A DNA stretch of 60,237 bases from Bradyrhizobium sp. AT1 (GCF_001590795.1 NZ_JXDL01000001.1:863575-923811); one strand, 5' to 3'; shown: positions 16,588 through 25,698, counted from the first letter of the stretch. The notes: a model not told the origin generated them from the sequence alone. Program-made: numbers and translations.

Positions 16588-17007
16588 CTATCGGCCGTAC
16601 ATGCCGGGAGCGCGTGCGCGGTTCGGATAGCACTGCCCCTGCGAATAATTGTAGTCGTAGCCGTCGGGGCAGAGCCCGCCGCGTCGTCCGTAATATTGGG
16701 GCTGCCCGTAAGCGCCGGGGGCACGAGCGCCGTTCGGATAACACTCTCCGTTAGAATAATTGTAATCGTAGCCGTGCGGGCACAGGCCGCCACGGCGCCC
16801 ATAGCCCGGCCCGGTATCCCGGGTGTAGACACCCGGCGCATGATAGTCGTTGGGATAGCAGCGGCCGTTCGAGTGGTTGAAATCATAGCCGTCCGGGCAT
16901 CGTCCACCCGGAGCAGCCCTGAACTGAACTTGCTCCACCATGGGCTCCGGCGATGCCGCGGGCACGGTTGCGAACGCAAGCAGGCCAGCCAGCGCGAGCT
17001 CGATCAT
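16588..17007 (-). CDS. Exported Cys/Tyr/Asn repeat protein
   Basis: 139 aa with a signal peptide (MIELALAGLLAFATVPAAS) and three repeats of about 38 residues built on 'RCPDGYDFNHSNGRCYPN', 'LCPHGYDYNYSNGECYPN' and 'LCPDGYDYNYSQGQCYPN', joined by Gly/Tyr/Arg/Pro linkers ending in RAPG. Each repeat has two cysteines 15 residues apart, probably one disulfide per repeat, so the mature protein should be a periplasmic or surface protein of three small disulfide-stabilised modules. Family not recognised by name. Confidence 0.75.
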   Translation of the reverse strand: MIELALAGLLAFATVPAASPEPMVEQVQFRAAPGGRCPDGYDFNHSNGRCYPNDYHAPGVYTRDTGPGYGRRGGLCPHGYDYNYSNGECYPNGARAPGAYGQPQYYGRRGGLCPDGYDYNYSQGQCYPNRARAPGMYGR

Positions 17008-17171
17008 GACGTCTCCTCCAAATCACTGGGACCAGCCTAGCAGGATTCGTGTCCCACGAAACAACCCGGGGATTGAGACATGGCCGGCCTGAACCATGCA
17101 TGAACCGGTCTCGAACTGCGACGATGCGCCGTCCCGCAGAGCCGCGCAGGACCTCGCCTCGCGAGGCTCCG

Positions 17172-17390
17172 CTAGATCGCCGAGGAATTATCCTCCTTGA
17201 GCCGGCTGAGGCCTGCCTCGATGATCGCAATCTCCTCGTCGATCTGGCCGATCGGCAGGCTGAAATCGTAGCCGGACTTGCTCTTGAGATCGACCGCGAG
17301 CCGCTGCCTGTGCATCATCAGCTCGTCGAGCCCGCGGCGGTTCTTCAGCCGCACATAGCTGTCGACGATCTGCTCAATGGCGCGCGGCAT
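17172..17390 (-). CDS. Small hypothetical protein
   Basis: 72 aa starting MPRAIEQIVDSYVRLKNRRG, strongly helical and charged ('ALDELMMHRQRLAVDLKSK', 'IGQIDEEIAIIEAGLSRLKED'). The regular heptad-like leucines suggest a coiled-coil hairpin. The longer frame upstream (to 17468) has no coding character. No named family. Confidence 0.6.
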   Translation of the reverse strand: MPRAIEQIVDSYVRLKNRRGLDELMMHRQRLAVDLKSKSGYDFSLPIGQIDEEIAIIEAGLSRLKEDNSSAI

Positions 17391-17726
17391 GAAATCTGTC
17401 CCGGCGAAAAGGCCCGCGCGGCGCACCCACGCCGGCGGGACATTTCGGTGTCGCGGTACGCAATACAAATCCGCGACGGATTCGTCGATACGCCAGGCTG
17501 GTTGAGATCGCGTTACCGTTCGATGATTTCGTGGCGCGCGGCATGAAAAGGCCGCTGACGACTGCGCCAGCGGCCCAAGCCGGGTTCGAAAACGAATGCG
17601 GGTTGAAATGTCGCCAGCCCCGGTGAGCGCAGCTTTAGCAGCCGGCCGGAAATACCTCTGTTAAAAACGAAACACAGGAACCGGCTTTTCGTCCGCTTGG
17701 CCACCGACCGTGGCGGCGTGGCAACG
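17391..17726. other. Intergenic region with a terminator
   Basis: This 336-base gap contains a minus-strand terminator-like hairpin (17546-17575), presumably ending the transcript of the exported protein gene at 17727-18011. No further gene is supported. Confidence 0.4.
17546..17575 (-). terminator. Intrinsic terminator
   Basis: Stem GGCCGCTG (17550-17557) / CAGCGGCC (17568-17575), followed on the minus strand by TTTT. About 150 bases beyond the stop codon at 17727. Confidence 0.65.
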
Positions 17727-18011
17727 CTAGTCGGCGACGCAGAAGTATGTCCGCGGCCATCTGCGATAGGCGCTGTAACGGTAATACGGCCGGTAAACGT
17801 AGCCGCGATAGAGCGCCGGCGGCTCCTCGCCGTAATAGGCGCGGTGATAGAAATTGGTCACCGGACCTCGAGCGCAACGATAGCTATCCCAGGTCAGCCC
17901 CACGAACGGCGCGATTCCGGTCTCGGGCGGCACGGCCGGATACGGCCCGCCCGCATGGACCGGGCTGGCTGCAAGCAATGCCGCGAGAAGGAAAAACCAG
18001 GCGCTTCGCAT
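17727..18011 (-). CDS. Small exported Tyr/Arg-rich protein
   Basis: 94 aa with a clean signal peptide, MRSAWFFLLAALLAASPVHA, cut before GGPYPAVPPETG. The mature region is rich in Tyr, Arg and Pro ('FYHRAYYGEEPPALYRGYVYRPYYRYSAYRRWPRTYFCVAD' is the character, given here in outline) with two cysteines. Likely periplasmic or cell-surface; function unknown. Upstream extension to 18200 is non-coding in style. Confidence 0.65.
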   Translation of the reverse strand: MRSAWFFLLAALLAASPVHAGGPYPAVPPETGIAPFVGLTWDSYRCARGPVTNFYHRAYYGEEPPALYRGYVYRPYYRYSAYRRWPRTYFCVAD

Positions 18012-18202
18012 GCGCTCGCTCCCGAACCGGTGCAATGCCGCCATGGAAGCACCGGAACGGCCGGCCGCGCAATCGGGACGTTCATCGCACCCCGCGCCTC
18101 CGCGCATTGTTGATAACCCGCGCAAACGCTGCGTGGGTGGTGACAGGGCGTCGGGACGTGTTATCGGGGGATGACGCAGTTGCGAGACCGGATCGGACAC
18201 CC

Positions 18203-18790
18203 ATGCGCATTACCCTCGTCGGCTCCCGCCATTTCGGCGTGGCCACCCTGAACATGCTCCGGGAGCACAGCGTCTCGATCGTCCGCGTGGTGGTGGCCGA
18301 TGCCGAGGATCGCCTCGCAGCGACCGCCAAGGCGGCCGGCATCGAGGTCGTGGTCCAGGCCAACCCGAAGCTGGTGGTGGCCTCCGAGATCGCCCCCGAT
18401 ACCGACCTGATCATCACGGCGCACAGCCACGCCCGGATCGGCAAGGACGCGCTCGCCGCCGCCAAGCTCGGCGGCATCGGCTATCATCCCTCGCTGCTGC
18501 CGCGCCATCGCGGCAAGGCCGCTGTGGAATGGACCATCAAGGAAGGCGATCCGATCGCTGGCGGGACCATCTACCACCTCGCCGACCGCATGGACGCCGG
18601 CGCCATCGCCGCGCAGGATTGGTGCTTCGTCAAGAAGGGCGAGACGGCGCGCGAGCTCTGGGAGCGCGCGCTGGCGCCCCTCGGCCTCAAGCTGCTGGCC
18701 GACGTGATCGACTACGCCAAGGTTCACAAGGCGCTGCCCGCAAAGACTCAGGACGAGCAGTTCGCGACCTCGGCACCAAGCCTTTCTTGA
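18203..18790 (+). CDS. Formyltransferase-fold protein (FMT/FDH-like)
   Basis: 195 aa. N-terminal Rossmann-like start (MRITLVGSRHFGVATLNML) and the formyltransferase core 'GYHPSLLPRHRGKAAVEW', then 'AGGTIYHLADRMDAGAI' containing the conserved Asp. It keeps the catalytic His and Asp of the 10-formyl-THF enzymes, but the Asn two residues before His is Gly, much as in the hydrolase domain of 10-formyl-THF dehydrogenase, where that Asn is also replaced. It lacks the C-terminal tRNA-binding domain of methionyl-tRNA formyltransferase, so it is not Fmt. The substrate is unknown. Confidence 0.8.
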   Translation: MRITLVGSRHFGVATLNMLREHSVSIVRVVVADAEDRLAATAKAAGIEVVVQANPKLVVASEIAPDTDLIITAHSHARIGKDALAAAKLGGIGYHPSLLPRHRGKAAVEWTIKEGDPIAGGTIYHLADRMDAGAIAAQDWCFVKKGETARELWERALAPLGLKLLADVIDYAKVHKALPAKTQDEQFATSAPSLS

Positions 18791-18884
18791 AGCTCGTCCC
18801 GAGTCGCTTCCTGACGTTTACCCTTAACGTGAAGTGGCCTTGATTCCGCTTCGGAAATCGCCGTCAAAAACCCAAATAAACCAT

Positions 18885-18900
18885 TGTTCCAACAGGAACA
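18885..18900. promoter_or_regulatory. Clr/Crp-like palindrome TGTTCC-N4-GGAACA
   Basis: TGTTCCAACAGGAACA, extended to ATTGTTCC/GGAACAAT, is a perfect 8-bp inverted repeat with a 4-nt spacer, 87 bases upstream of the exported protein gene at 18987. It fits the consensus HGTYHCNNNNGRWACA that I recall for the rhizobial cAMP-responsive regulator Clr. The run TTTT after it makes a weak terminator for the upstream gene an alternative. Confidence 0.5.
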
Positions 18901-18986
18901 ATTTTCGATTTGGCATTGCAACAAATTTCCGTCACATTTGGTCCAGATAAGCGACAGCATATCAGACACATTCAAGGACGGAATTT

Positions 18987-19337
18987 ATGCGTTTTGCCCG
19001 CATCGCGGTGTTCTGTGCCGCTTCAGTTTTCACCGGCACCCTCGCCGCCTCCGCCTTTGCCCAGACTCCCTATGACGGCAACTGGCAGGTCACCATCGTG
19101 ACCAAGAGCGGCTCCTGCGAACCCACCGCGAGTTCCCTGCTCACGGTTGCCGACGGCAAGATCACTGCGCCCGGCGCTAACGTTTCCGGCACCATCGGTA
19201 GCGGGGGACTTGTGAAAGTTTCGATCAATGGTGCATATGCTAACGGTCAACTCAGCGGCAACGCCGGATCGGGGAAGTGGAATGGAGCATCTGCAGGCAT
19301 ACCGTGCAGCGGGCGATGGGAAGCGTCGCGCCAATAA
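18987..19337 (+). CDS. Exported hypothetical protein
   Basis: 116 aa. Signal peptide MRFARIAVFCAASVFTGTLA..FAQ, cleaved near residue 25 before TPYDGNWQVTIV. The mature part is Gly/Ser-rich beta-strand-like sequence ('DGKITAPGANVSGTIGSGG', 'GKWNGASAGIPCSGRWEA') with two cysteines. The same 'GxW...G' style recurs in the next gene, suggesting related beta-barrel or lipocalin-like folds. A cAMP-type operator candidate lies upstream. Confidence 0.7.
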   Translation: MRFARIAVFCAASVFTGTLAASAFAQTPYDGNWQVTIVTKSGSCEPTASSLLTVADGKITAPGANVSGTIGSGGLVKVSINGAYANGQLSGNAGSGKWNGASAGIPCSGRWEASRQ

Positions 19338-19344
19338 ACCAATC

Positions 19345-19827
19345 ATGGCTCGCGCCCGGAACCGGCGGCTGCTGATGGCGGCCGCCGTCTTGTTTGCGGC
19401 AGGGTTCGCGAATACCGAAAGTCATGCGCAGTCCGGCCCGTTCGCTCCGATGGCTGGCAGCTGGAGCGGCTCCGGCACCGTGACCCTGGACGACGGTTCG
19501 ACCGAACGGATCCGGTGCCGGGCCAAATACGCCCCGATCGGCCCCACCATGGAGATGTCGCTGACCTGCGCCAGCGACGCCTACAAGTTCAACCTCGCCG
19601 CCAGCGTCAAGGCGGAAGGAAGCGCCATCACCGGCAGCTGGTCCGAGGCCAGCCGCAACATCTCCGGCTCGCTCCAGGGTCGCGGCGGCGGCGGAAACTT
19701 CGAGGTGGTCGCCTCCGCAGCCGGCTTCAATGCCAATATCGCGCTGAAGACCAGCGGCAACAGGCAGGCTGTCACGATGCGCGCCGACAGCCAGTTCCGC
19801 GGCGCCAACATCTCGCTGTCGCGCTAA
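19345..19827 (+). CDS. Exported beta-rich protein
   Basis: 160 aa. N-terminal MARARNRRLLMAAAVLFAAG..SHAQ is a signal peptide; the mature part 'FAPMAGSWSGSGTVTLDDGS' followed by alternating strands and two cysteines (IRCRAKY, LTCASD) looks like a lipocalin/avidin-like barrel. It begins 7 bases after the previous gene's stop and shares its G-x-W theme, so the two are probably co-transcribed. It ends before a strong terminator. Function unknown. Confidence 0.7.
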   Translation: MARARNRRLLMAAAVLFAAGFANTESHAQSGPFAPMAGSWSGSGTVTLDDGSTERIRCRAKYAPIGPTMEMSLTCASDAYKFNLAASVKAEGSAITGSWSEASRNISGSLQGRGGGGNFEVVASAAGFNANIALKTSGNRQAVTMRADSQFRGANISLSR

Positions 19828-19849
19828 GCCGACACAGCCACATGACAAT

Positions 19850-19880
19850 CGATCCGGCGTTCTCGCCGGATCGATTTTTT
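19850..19880 (+). terminator. Intrinsic terminator
   Basis: Stem CGATCCGGCG (19850-19859) / CGCCGGATCG (19864-19873), TTCT loop, followed by ATTTTTT. It ends the two exported-protein genes and overlaps the 3' end of the convergent RidA-family gene. Confidence 0.9.
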
Positions 19881-20277
19881 ATGCGCCCGGCACGAACGCC
19901 GTGACTTCGATCTCGACCTTGGCCCGCTCGTCCACGAGCCCGCCGATATAGAGCAGCGTCGAGGGCGGGAAATTGCGTCCGAGCGTTTCCTTCCAGGCGG
20001 CACCGATGCCGGCGCCTGCTCCCTCATATTCGCTGCGGCTGGTCAGGTACCAGGTCAGGCGGACGATGTGCTCGGGGCCGGCCCCGGCTTCGCCCAGGAG
20101 CTTGATGATCCGCTTCAGCGCGGTCGCAACCTGCGCTGCCATGTCGGGCGCGTAATTGCCGGCCTCGTCGCCGCCGGTCTGGCCGGCCAGAACCACCCAG
20201 CGTCCCGGCCCCTCGACCACGACACCATGGGAAAAGCCGCCCGGTTTCTTCCATTCGGCCGGCTGCAAGATTTGCAT
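19879..20277 (-). CDS. RidA/YjgF family protein
   Basis: 132-aa member of the trimeric Rid superfamily: 'GGFSHGVVVEGPGRWVVLAGQTGGDEAGN' near the front, 'DMAAQVATALKRIIKLLGEAG' in the middle, and 'STLLYIGGLVDERAKVEIEVTAFV' at the end. True RidA deaminates reactive enamines using an arginine just before 'LP' in 'VARLPKD'; the aligned position here seems to be Gly (IGGL), so this is likely one of the Rid subgroups lacking enamine deaminase activity. Monocistronic. Confidence 0.88.
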   Translation of the reverse strand: MQILQPAEWKKPGGFSHGVVVEGPGRWVVLAGQTGGDEAGNYAPDMAAQVATALKRIIKLLGEAGAGPEHIVRLTWYLTSRSEYEGAGAGIGAAWKETLGRNFPPSTLLYIGGLVDERAKVEIEVTAFVPGA

Positions 20278-20425
20278 GAGCGGAGCTCTCCCGATTGTCT
20301 CGTTGTTCGACGATGCCTAGCACGACACGCTGCAGCGCGACATCCGAAGATTGACCGTTGCAAACGGCGGCGATGTCGCCGATACCGACCGTCCTTTCAG
20401 GCTTCCATCCTCCAGCATTTGCCCC

Positions 20426-21301
20426 ATGAGCGCGATACCGTCCAAAACGATGGCTGCATTGTGGATGGCCGGCTGGCTGTCGCTGATGCTGGTGATGGCG
20501 GTTGCCGGGCGCGAGACCACGCGCGAGCTGAACGTTTTCCAGATCATGGAAGTGCGCTCCATCATCGGCTTCACGCTGCTGCTGCCGATCATCTACCGCG
20601 CCGGCGGCTTCAAGGCAGTCGCGACCAAACGCCTGCCGCAGCACCTCGCACGCAACGGGGTCCATTATTTCGCGCAGCTCGGCTGGTTCTACGCGTTGAC
20701 GCTGATCGGGATCGGGCAAGTCGTCGCGATCGAATTCACCATGCCGATCTGGACCGCCGTGCTGGCCGCGACGTTCCTGTCCGAGCGCATGACGATCTGG
20801 AAGATCGCCGCCGTCGCGCTCGGCATCGTCGGCGTCGTCATGATCGTGCGTCCCGCGACCAGCGAGATCAATCCGGGCCAGTTGATCGCGCTCGGGGCCG
20901 CGATCGGCTTCAGCATTTCCATGATCCTGGCGAAGTCGCTAACGCGGACCGAGAGTGCGTTGTCGATCCTTTTCTGGATGATCGTGGTACAGATGGTCGT
21001 CGGACTGCTGCCGACGTTCTTTGTGTGGACCTGGCCGTCGGCCACCCTCTGGGGGTGGCTGTTCGTCATCGGAGTCTGCGGCACTTTCTCGCACTACTGC
21101 CTTGCCAGTGCGCTCCGGTACGCGGATGCGACGATCGTGGTTCCCATGGACTTCCTGCGGGTTCCACTGACCGCGACGGCCGGCTGGCTGCTCTATTCCG
21201 AGCGGCTCGATGCCTGGACCGTGCTCGGCGCGGCGCTGATCCTGTGCGGCAATCTCCTGAATTTGAAGCCGTCGCCTGCGGTTCCCGCCCGCGCGCAGTG
21301 A
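20426..21301 (+). CDS. EamA/DMT-family transporter
   Basis: 291-aa inner-membrane protein with about ten TM helices in two EamA repeats: first 'FTLLLPIIYRAGG...FYALTLIGIGQVVAIEFTMPIWTAVLAATFLSERM', second 'IGFSISMILAKSL...IVVPMDFLRVPLTATAGWLLYSERL'. The phrases 'PIW..VLAATFLSERM' and 'FLRVPL...LLYSERLDAW' are the conserved ends of each repeat. DMT carriers usually export metabolites; substrate unknown. ATG 20426 gives the shortest start that keeps the first helix. Confidence 0.85.
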   Translation: MSAIPSKTMAALWMAGWLSLMLVMAVAGRETTRELNVFQIMEVRSIIGFTLLLPIIYRAGGFKAVATKRLPQHLARNGVHYFAQLGWFYALTLIGIGQVVAIEFTMPIWTAVLAATFLSERMTIWKIAAVALGIVGVVMIVRPATSEINPGQLIALGAAIGFSISMILAKSLTRTESALSILFWMIVVQMVVGLLPTFFVWTWPSATLWGWLFVIGVCGTFSHYCLASALRYADATIVVPMDFLRVPLTATAGWLLYSERLDAWTVLGAALILCGNLLNLKPSPAVPARAQ

Positions 21302-21338
21302 ACCTCGCGCCGCCTTGCGCGACAAACCAGAGTGGCCG

Positions 21339-21354
21339 TGTGATTTGGATCACG
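21339..21354. promoter_or_regulatory. Possible Crp/Fnr-family site
   Basis: TGTGATTTGGATCACG has TGTGA-N6-TCACG with the inner GTGAT/ATCAC perfectly inverted, 148 bases upstream of the caspase-fold gene. Crp/FixK-type regulators are plausible readers. Confidence 0.35.
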
Positions 21355-21426
21355 TTGGGAGATGATTCCATCGTGCACATTGGCCACACAGCAGCGGTTT
21401 GAACGCAGCGGACTGCCATTTTGGTG

Positions 21427-21449
21427 ACACGAAGTCGGGCACTTCGTGT
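21427..21449. promoter_or_regulatory. Perfect 9-bp inverted repeat upstream of the caspase-fold gene
   Basis: ACACGAAGT / ACTTCGTGT separated by CGGGC, ending 52 bases before the ATG at 21502. It could be an operator or a 5'-UTR hairpin. Confidence 0.5.
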
Positions 21450-21501
21450 ACGTTCGGTGCCAATTCGTTGCTGCCTGCAATTCGATTCTGGGGATTTCAG
21501 A

Positions 21502-22935
21502 ATGCGCTATCTTACCCTCCTCGCATCGCTGATGTGCATGGCTCTGTCGGTCAGTGCCGCCAAGGCTGACCGCCGCGTCGCCTTCGTCGTCGGCAACGGC
21601 TCCTACAAGAACGTCGCGCAATTGCCGAACCCGCCGATCGACGCCAAGGCAATGGCGTCCACGCTGCGCAATGTCGGCTTCGAGGTGATCGAAGGATCCA
21701 ATCTCAGCCGCGACCAGATGACGGAGAAGCTGCTCGACTTCGGCCGCAAGGCGCAGGGCTCCGACATCGCGCTGTTCTATTATGCAGGCCACGGCATCGC
21801 CGTCGGCGGCACCAATTACCTGCTGCCCGTCGACGCCGACATCAAGTCGGAGATGGACGTCAAGCTGGGCGCCGCTATCAACATCGACCTGACGCTCGAG
21901 CAGACCATGGGCGATGCCAAGGTCAAGCTCGTCTTCCTCGATGCCTGTCGCGACAATCCGTTCGCCGCCAAGATCAAGTCGAACTCCGCGACCCGCAGCG
22001 TCAACGTGCAGAGCGGCCTTGCCGAGATGAAGTCCGGCGAAGGCACGCTGATCGCCTTCGCGACCGGCCCGGGCCAGACCGCGCTCGACGGCCAGGAGGG
22101 CAACAACAGCCCGTTCACCCGCGCGCTGATCGACAACATCACCAAGCCCGGCGTCGAGATCCAGCAGGCGATGACGTCGGTGCGTGCCCAGGTCAACGAG
22201 GAGACCCGCAAGGGTCAGCTGCCCTGGGGCCACACCAATCTGACCGGCTCCGTCTATCTCAACCAGGCCCCGACGACGCAGGTCGCCAACGCGGCCCCGA
22301 CCGCTTCCGGCATGCTGCCGGCTGCAACCGGCGGCTCGGACGGCGTCGAGCTCGAATATTGGCGCTCGGTGAAGGAATCCAACAAGCCGGAAGAGCTCAA
22401 CGCCTATCTCTCCGCCTATCCGAACGGTCAGTTCAAGGCGCTGGCGCTGGCACGCCTCGCCGCGATCAAGAGCGGCCCCTCGACCGCGACGCGCACGCTC
22501 AACGCCGGCGTCGATCCCGCGACCTTCACCGATGAGTCCAGCCAAGTCACTGAAGACCAGATCGGCCTCGACAAGACCAAGCGCCGCGACGTGCAGCGTC
22601 GACTGACGGCGCTCGGCTTCGACACCAAGCAGACCGGCGCGTTCGACGAGGAGACGCGATCGGTGCTCAAGCGCTGGCAGACGGCGCGCGGCTATCCCTC
22701 ATCGGGCTACCTCAACAAGCTTCAGCACAAGGCCCTGCTCTCGGAGATCGTGGCTGCCCCGGCGACCGCGAGCGACACCAGCCAGAAGCCGGCCCGGCGC
22801 GCCGCCAGCAGTGCCCCGGCTCAGAACAGCGCGCCGGCACCAGCGCCCCATCGCAGCAATCCCGGCGATGCAGCCGGTGCGGCCTTCGTCGGCGGTGTCG
22901 TCGGCGGCATGATGGGCGGCATGTTCCGTCGCTGA
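21502..22935 (+). CDS. Secreted caspase-fold protease (orthocaspase) with peptidoglycan-binding domain
   Basis: 477 aa. Signal peptide (MRYLTLLASLMCMALSVSAAKA) then a C14 caspase-like domain from 'RRVAFVVGNGSYKN' with catalytic His97 (FYYAGHG) and Cys149 (VFLDACRDNP). A linker region follows, then a PG_binding_1-type module ('DVQRRLTALGFDTKQTGAFDEET...LKRWQ'), an Ala/Pro linker and a Gly-zipper C-terminus (FVGGVVGGMMGGMF). Both catalytic residues are present, so it is probably an active Arg/Lys-specific peptidase working in the periplasm near peptidoglycan. Followed by a terminator, hence monocistronic. Confidence 0.88.
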   Translation: MRYLTLLASLMCMALSVSAAKADRRVAFVVGNGSYKNVAQLPNPPIDAKAMASTLRNVGFEVIEGSNLSRDQMTEKLLDFGRKAQGSDIALFYYAGHGIAVGGTNYLLPVDADIKSEMDVKLGAAINIDLTLEQTMGDAKVKLVFLDACRDNPFAAKIKSNSATRSVNVQSGLAEMKSGEGTLIAFATGPGQTALDGQEGNNSPFTRALIDNITKPGVEIQQAMTSVRAQVNEETRKGQLPWGHTNLTGSVYLNQAPTTQVANAAPTASGMLPAATGGSDGVELEYWRSVKESNKPEELNAYLSAYPNGQFKALALARLAAIKSGPSTATRTLNAGVDPATFTDESSQVTEDQIGLDKTKRRDVQRRLTALGFDTKQTGAFDEETRSVLKRWQTARGYPSSGYLNKLQHKALLSEIVAAPATASDTSQKPARRAASSAPAQNSAPAPAPHRSNPGDAAGAAFVGGVVGGMMGGMFRR

Positions 22936-22957
22936 GACGAACCGAGATCGACAACAC

Positions 22958-22985
22958 AAAAGCCCGGCTCGCGCCGGGCTTTTTC
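22958..22985 (+). terminator. Intrinsic terminator
   Basis: Stem AAAGCCCGGC / GCCGGGCTTT with a TCGC loop and a T-run, 25 bases beyond the caspase-fold gene. Confidence 0.9.
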
Positions 22986-23043
22986 CGTTGGTCGGGCGAT
23001 GTCGCTCGCTCTCAACTCCGTCATTGCGAGCGCAGGTCGGAGC

Positions 23044-23286
23044 CTACTTCCCCGCTGCTTTCCGCAACGCCTCGTTGATGCGATCCTGCCAGCCGGGGCC
23101 GCCCTGCTGGAAAAACTCCAGCACGTCCTGGTCGAGGCGCAGCGTGACCTGTTCCTTGATCCCGGGGACGGCGTTTTGCTTGGGCGGCGCCGCAGCGACC
23201 TTGGCCGTCACCTTCTTGAACGCTGCCTCTGCTTCGGTCCTGGCATCGCCGAGCGTGCGCGGCCGCCGCGGTGGTTGGTCCGCCAT
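23044..23286 (-). CDS. BrnA-like antitoxin family protein (orphan)
   Basis: 80 aa. The C-terminal 'KEQVTLRLDQDVLEFFQQGGPGWQDRINEALRK' pattern is the ribbon-helix-helix of BrnA antitoxins (strand VTLRLD, then two helices). The N-terminal half is a Pro/Ala/Lys linker. BrnA normally represses a brnTA operon and neutralises the RNase toxin BrnT, but no BrnT gene is adjacent. Instead it starts 3 bases after cysK ends, in the same direction, so it is probably co-transcribed with cysK and may be a stand-alone regulator. Confidence 0.7.
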   Translation of the reverse strand: MADQPPRRPRTLGDARTEAEAAFKKVTAKVAAAPPKQNAVPGIKEQVTLRLDQDVLEFFQQGGPGWQDRINEALRKAAGK

Positions 23287-23289
23287 GTC

Positions 23290-24267
<978 letters not shown>

Positions 24268-24591
24268 GATCAACTCCCTGTGGCGACAATGCTTCTGTCG
24301 ATCATTGCGCAGTTACAGACAGCTTGCGGCGGCGCGCAAGCGGCAATGCGGTCGGGGCCGGAATTCGCTGCATAGCAAAATCCCGTGAACAGGCCGGCTA
24401 TCTGGCGGTTGGCGCGCGGCCCAGTCCCCGAGCCGATGCCGTTGTCAATCCGTTCACGATTGCCATGCTGAACTGCCGGACCGGCCTGCAGCCCTCCGAT
24501 CATCGCTTGTGCCTTAGCCAAGTGCCGTTCCGGCAGGCAGGGTCCGTTGCGATCGGCCGATCACGGGCGGCGGGAGCGCAGAGAAGGCCTG
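24268..24591. other. Intergenic region between divergent genes
   Basis: 324 bases between the cysK start and the acyltransferase start. It must hold both promoters; I see no gene, no convincing operator and no riboswitch-like structure. Confidence 0.35.
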
Positions 24592-25698
24592 ATGCAGAGA
24601 CGGCTCGCATTCATCGATACCCTGCGCGGCATCGCCGTCCTGGCGGTGGTCGTCCAGCATGCGCTCGAGGTGATCGTGCGGGAACACCCGACCGGCGCGT
24701 ATCATGCGTTCCTTCACGACGCGATCGGCTACTACATGAATTTCGGCCGCTTCGGCGTCGTGCTGTTCTTCTTCGTCAGCGGCTTTGTCATTCCCTTCAG
24801 TTTTCCGGCCAGCGCATCCCCCGTGAACGACTTCGCGATCAGTCGTTTCTTTCGGCTCTACCCGGCCTACTGGACCTCGATCGCGATCGGGCTGGTCACG
24901 ATGCAGGCGGTCACGTCCAAAACCTATCCGCTGCCGCAGATCGCCGCCAACCTCACGATGCTCCAGTCCTTCCTGGAGGTCCCTCACCTCTGGGACTTTT
25001 ACTGGACGCTGACAATCGAGCTGCTGTTCTACCTGGTCTGCATCGTTCTGTTCGCGGCAGGACTGCTGAACCGGCGCCTCACCGCCGTCGCGATCGTCGT
25101 TGCAACCGCGCTCGTCGGGACGGCGGTGGCAGTCCTGGTCGAGAACAGGGCGGCCTCGGTGGTGATGGAGGTCGGGCTGAATCTGTCGGCGATGTTCCTC
25201 GGCAAGGTCATCCGCGACACCGTCATCGGCGCGGGGCTGCGATGGCGGCATGTGGCCCTCTGCACCACGCTCTACATCCTGTTCGCCGTCGCGCTGGCCA
25301 GCAAACGCTATGGCGGAATCTACCAGGGCGACTTCTTCTACAGCTATTCGATCGGGGCAGCCTATGTCTGCGCGGCCCTCGTCTTCGTCCTGTTTGCCGC
25401 ATTCGGTGAGCGGATGGCGTGGCGCCCGATCGCGTTCGTCGGCCTCATCAGTTACTCGGTCTACCTGATGTCGCCGTTCGCAATGGTTTGGGTCCACCGT
25501 TACGCCTGGCCTGGCGACGGACCGCTGGCGTGGTCCGTCTTCGTTGCCGAAGTCGTGACGTCGTCGATCCTGGTCAGCTGGCTGACATACTCTCTCATCG
25601 AAAAACCCTGGATTTCGTTCGCACGCGGGCTCCGCTCAGACCGCCGCAAGGCTGCCGCGCTCGAGCCAGCTCTCGGCCGGCAGGGTGCGGCGCAATAG
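24592..25698 (+). CDS. Acyltransferase family 3 membrane protein
   Basis: 368-aa polytopic membrane protein of the OatA/NodX acyltransferase-3 family. It starts RLAFIDTLRGIAVLAVVVQH with the R..D.LRG motif and the catalytic-type His (QHALE), then 'GRFGVVLFFFVSGFVIPFS', 'RFFRLYPAYW' and 'LTIELLFYLV', the standard order for the family, ending 'SLIEKPWISF'. Such enzymes O-acylate sugars of surface polysaccharide, peptidoglycan or glycolipid. No partner gene; target unknown. Confidence 0.88.
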   Translation: MQRRLAFIDTLRGIAVLAVVVQHALEVIVREHPTGAYHAFLHDAIGYYMNFGRFGVVLFFFVSGFVIPFSFPASASPVNDFAISRFFRLYPAYWTSIAIGLVTMQAVTSKTYPLPQIAANLTMLQSFLEVPHLWDFYWTLTIELLFYLVCIVLFAAGLLNRRLTAVAIVVATALVGTAVAVLVENRAASVVMEVGLNLSAMFLGKVIRDTVIGAGLRWRHVALCTTLYILFAVALASKRYGGIYQGDFFYSYSIGAAYVCAALVFVLFAAFGERMAWRPIAFVGLISYSVYLMSPFAMVWVHRYAWPGDGPLAWSVFVAEVVTSSILVSWLTYSLIEKPWISFARGLRSDRRKAAALEPALGRQGAAQ

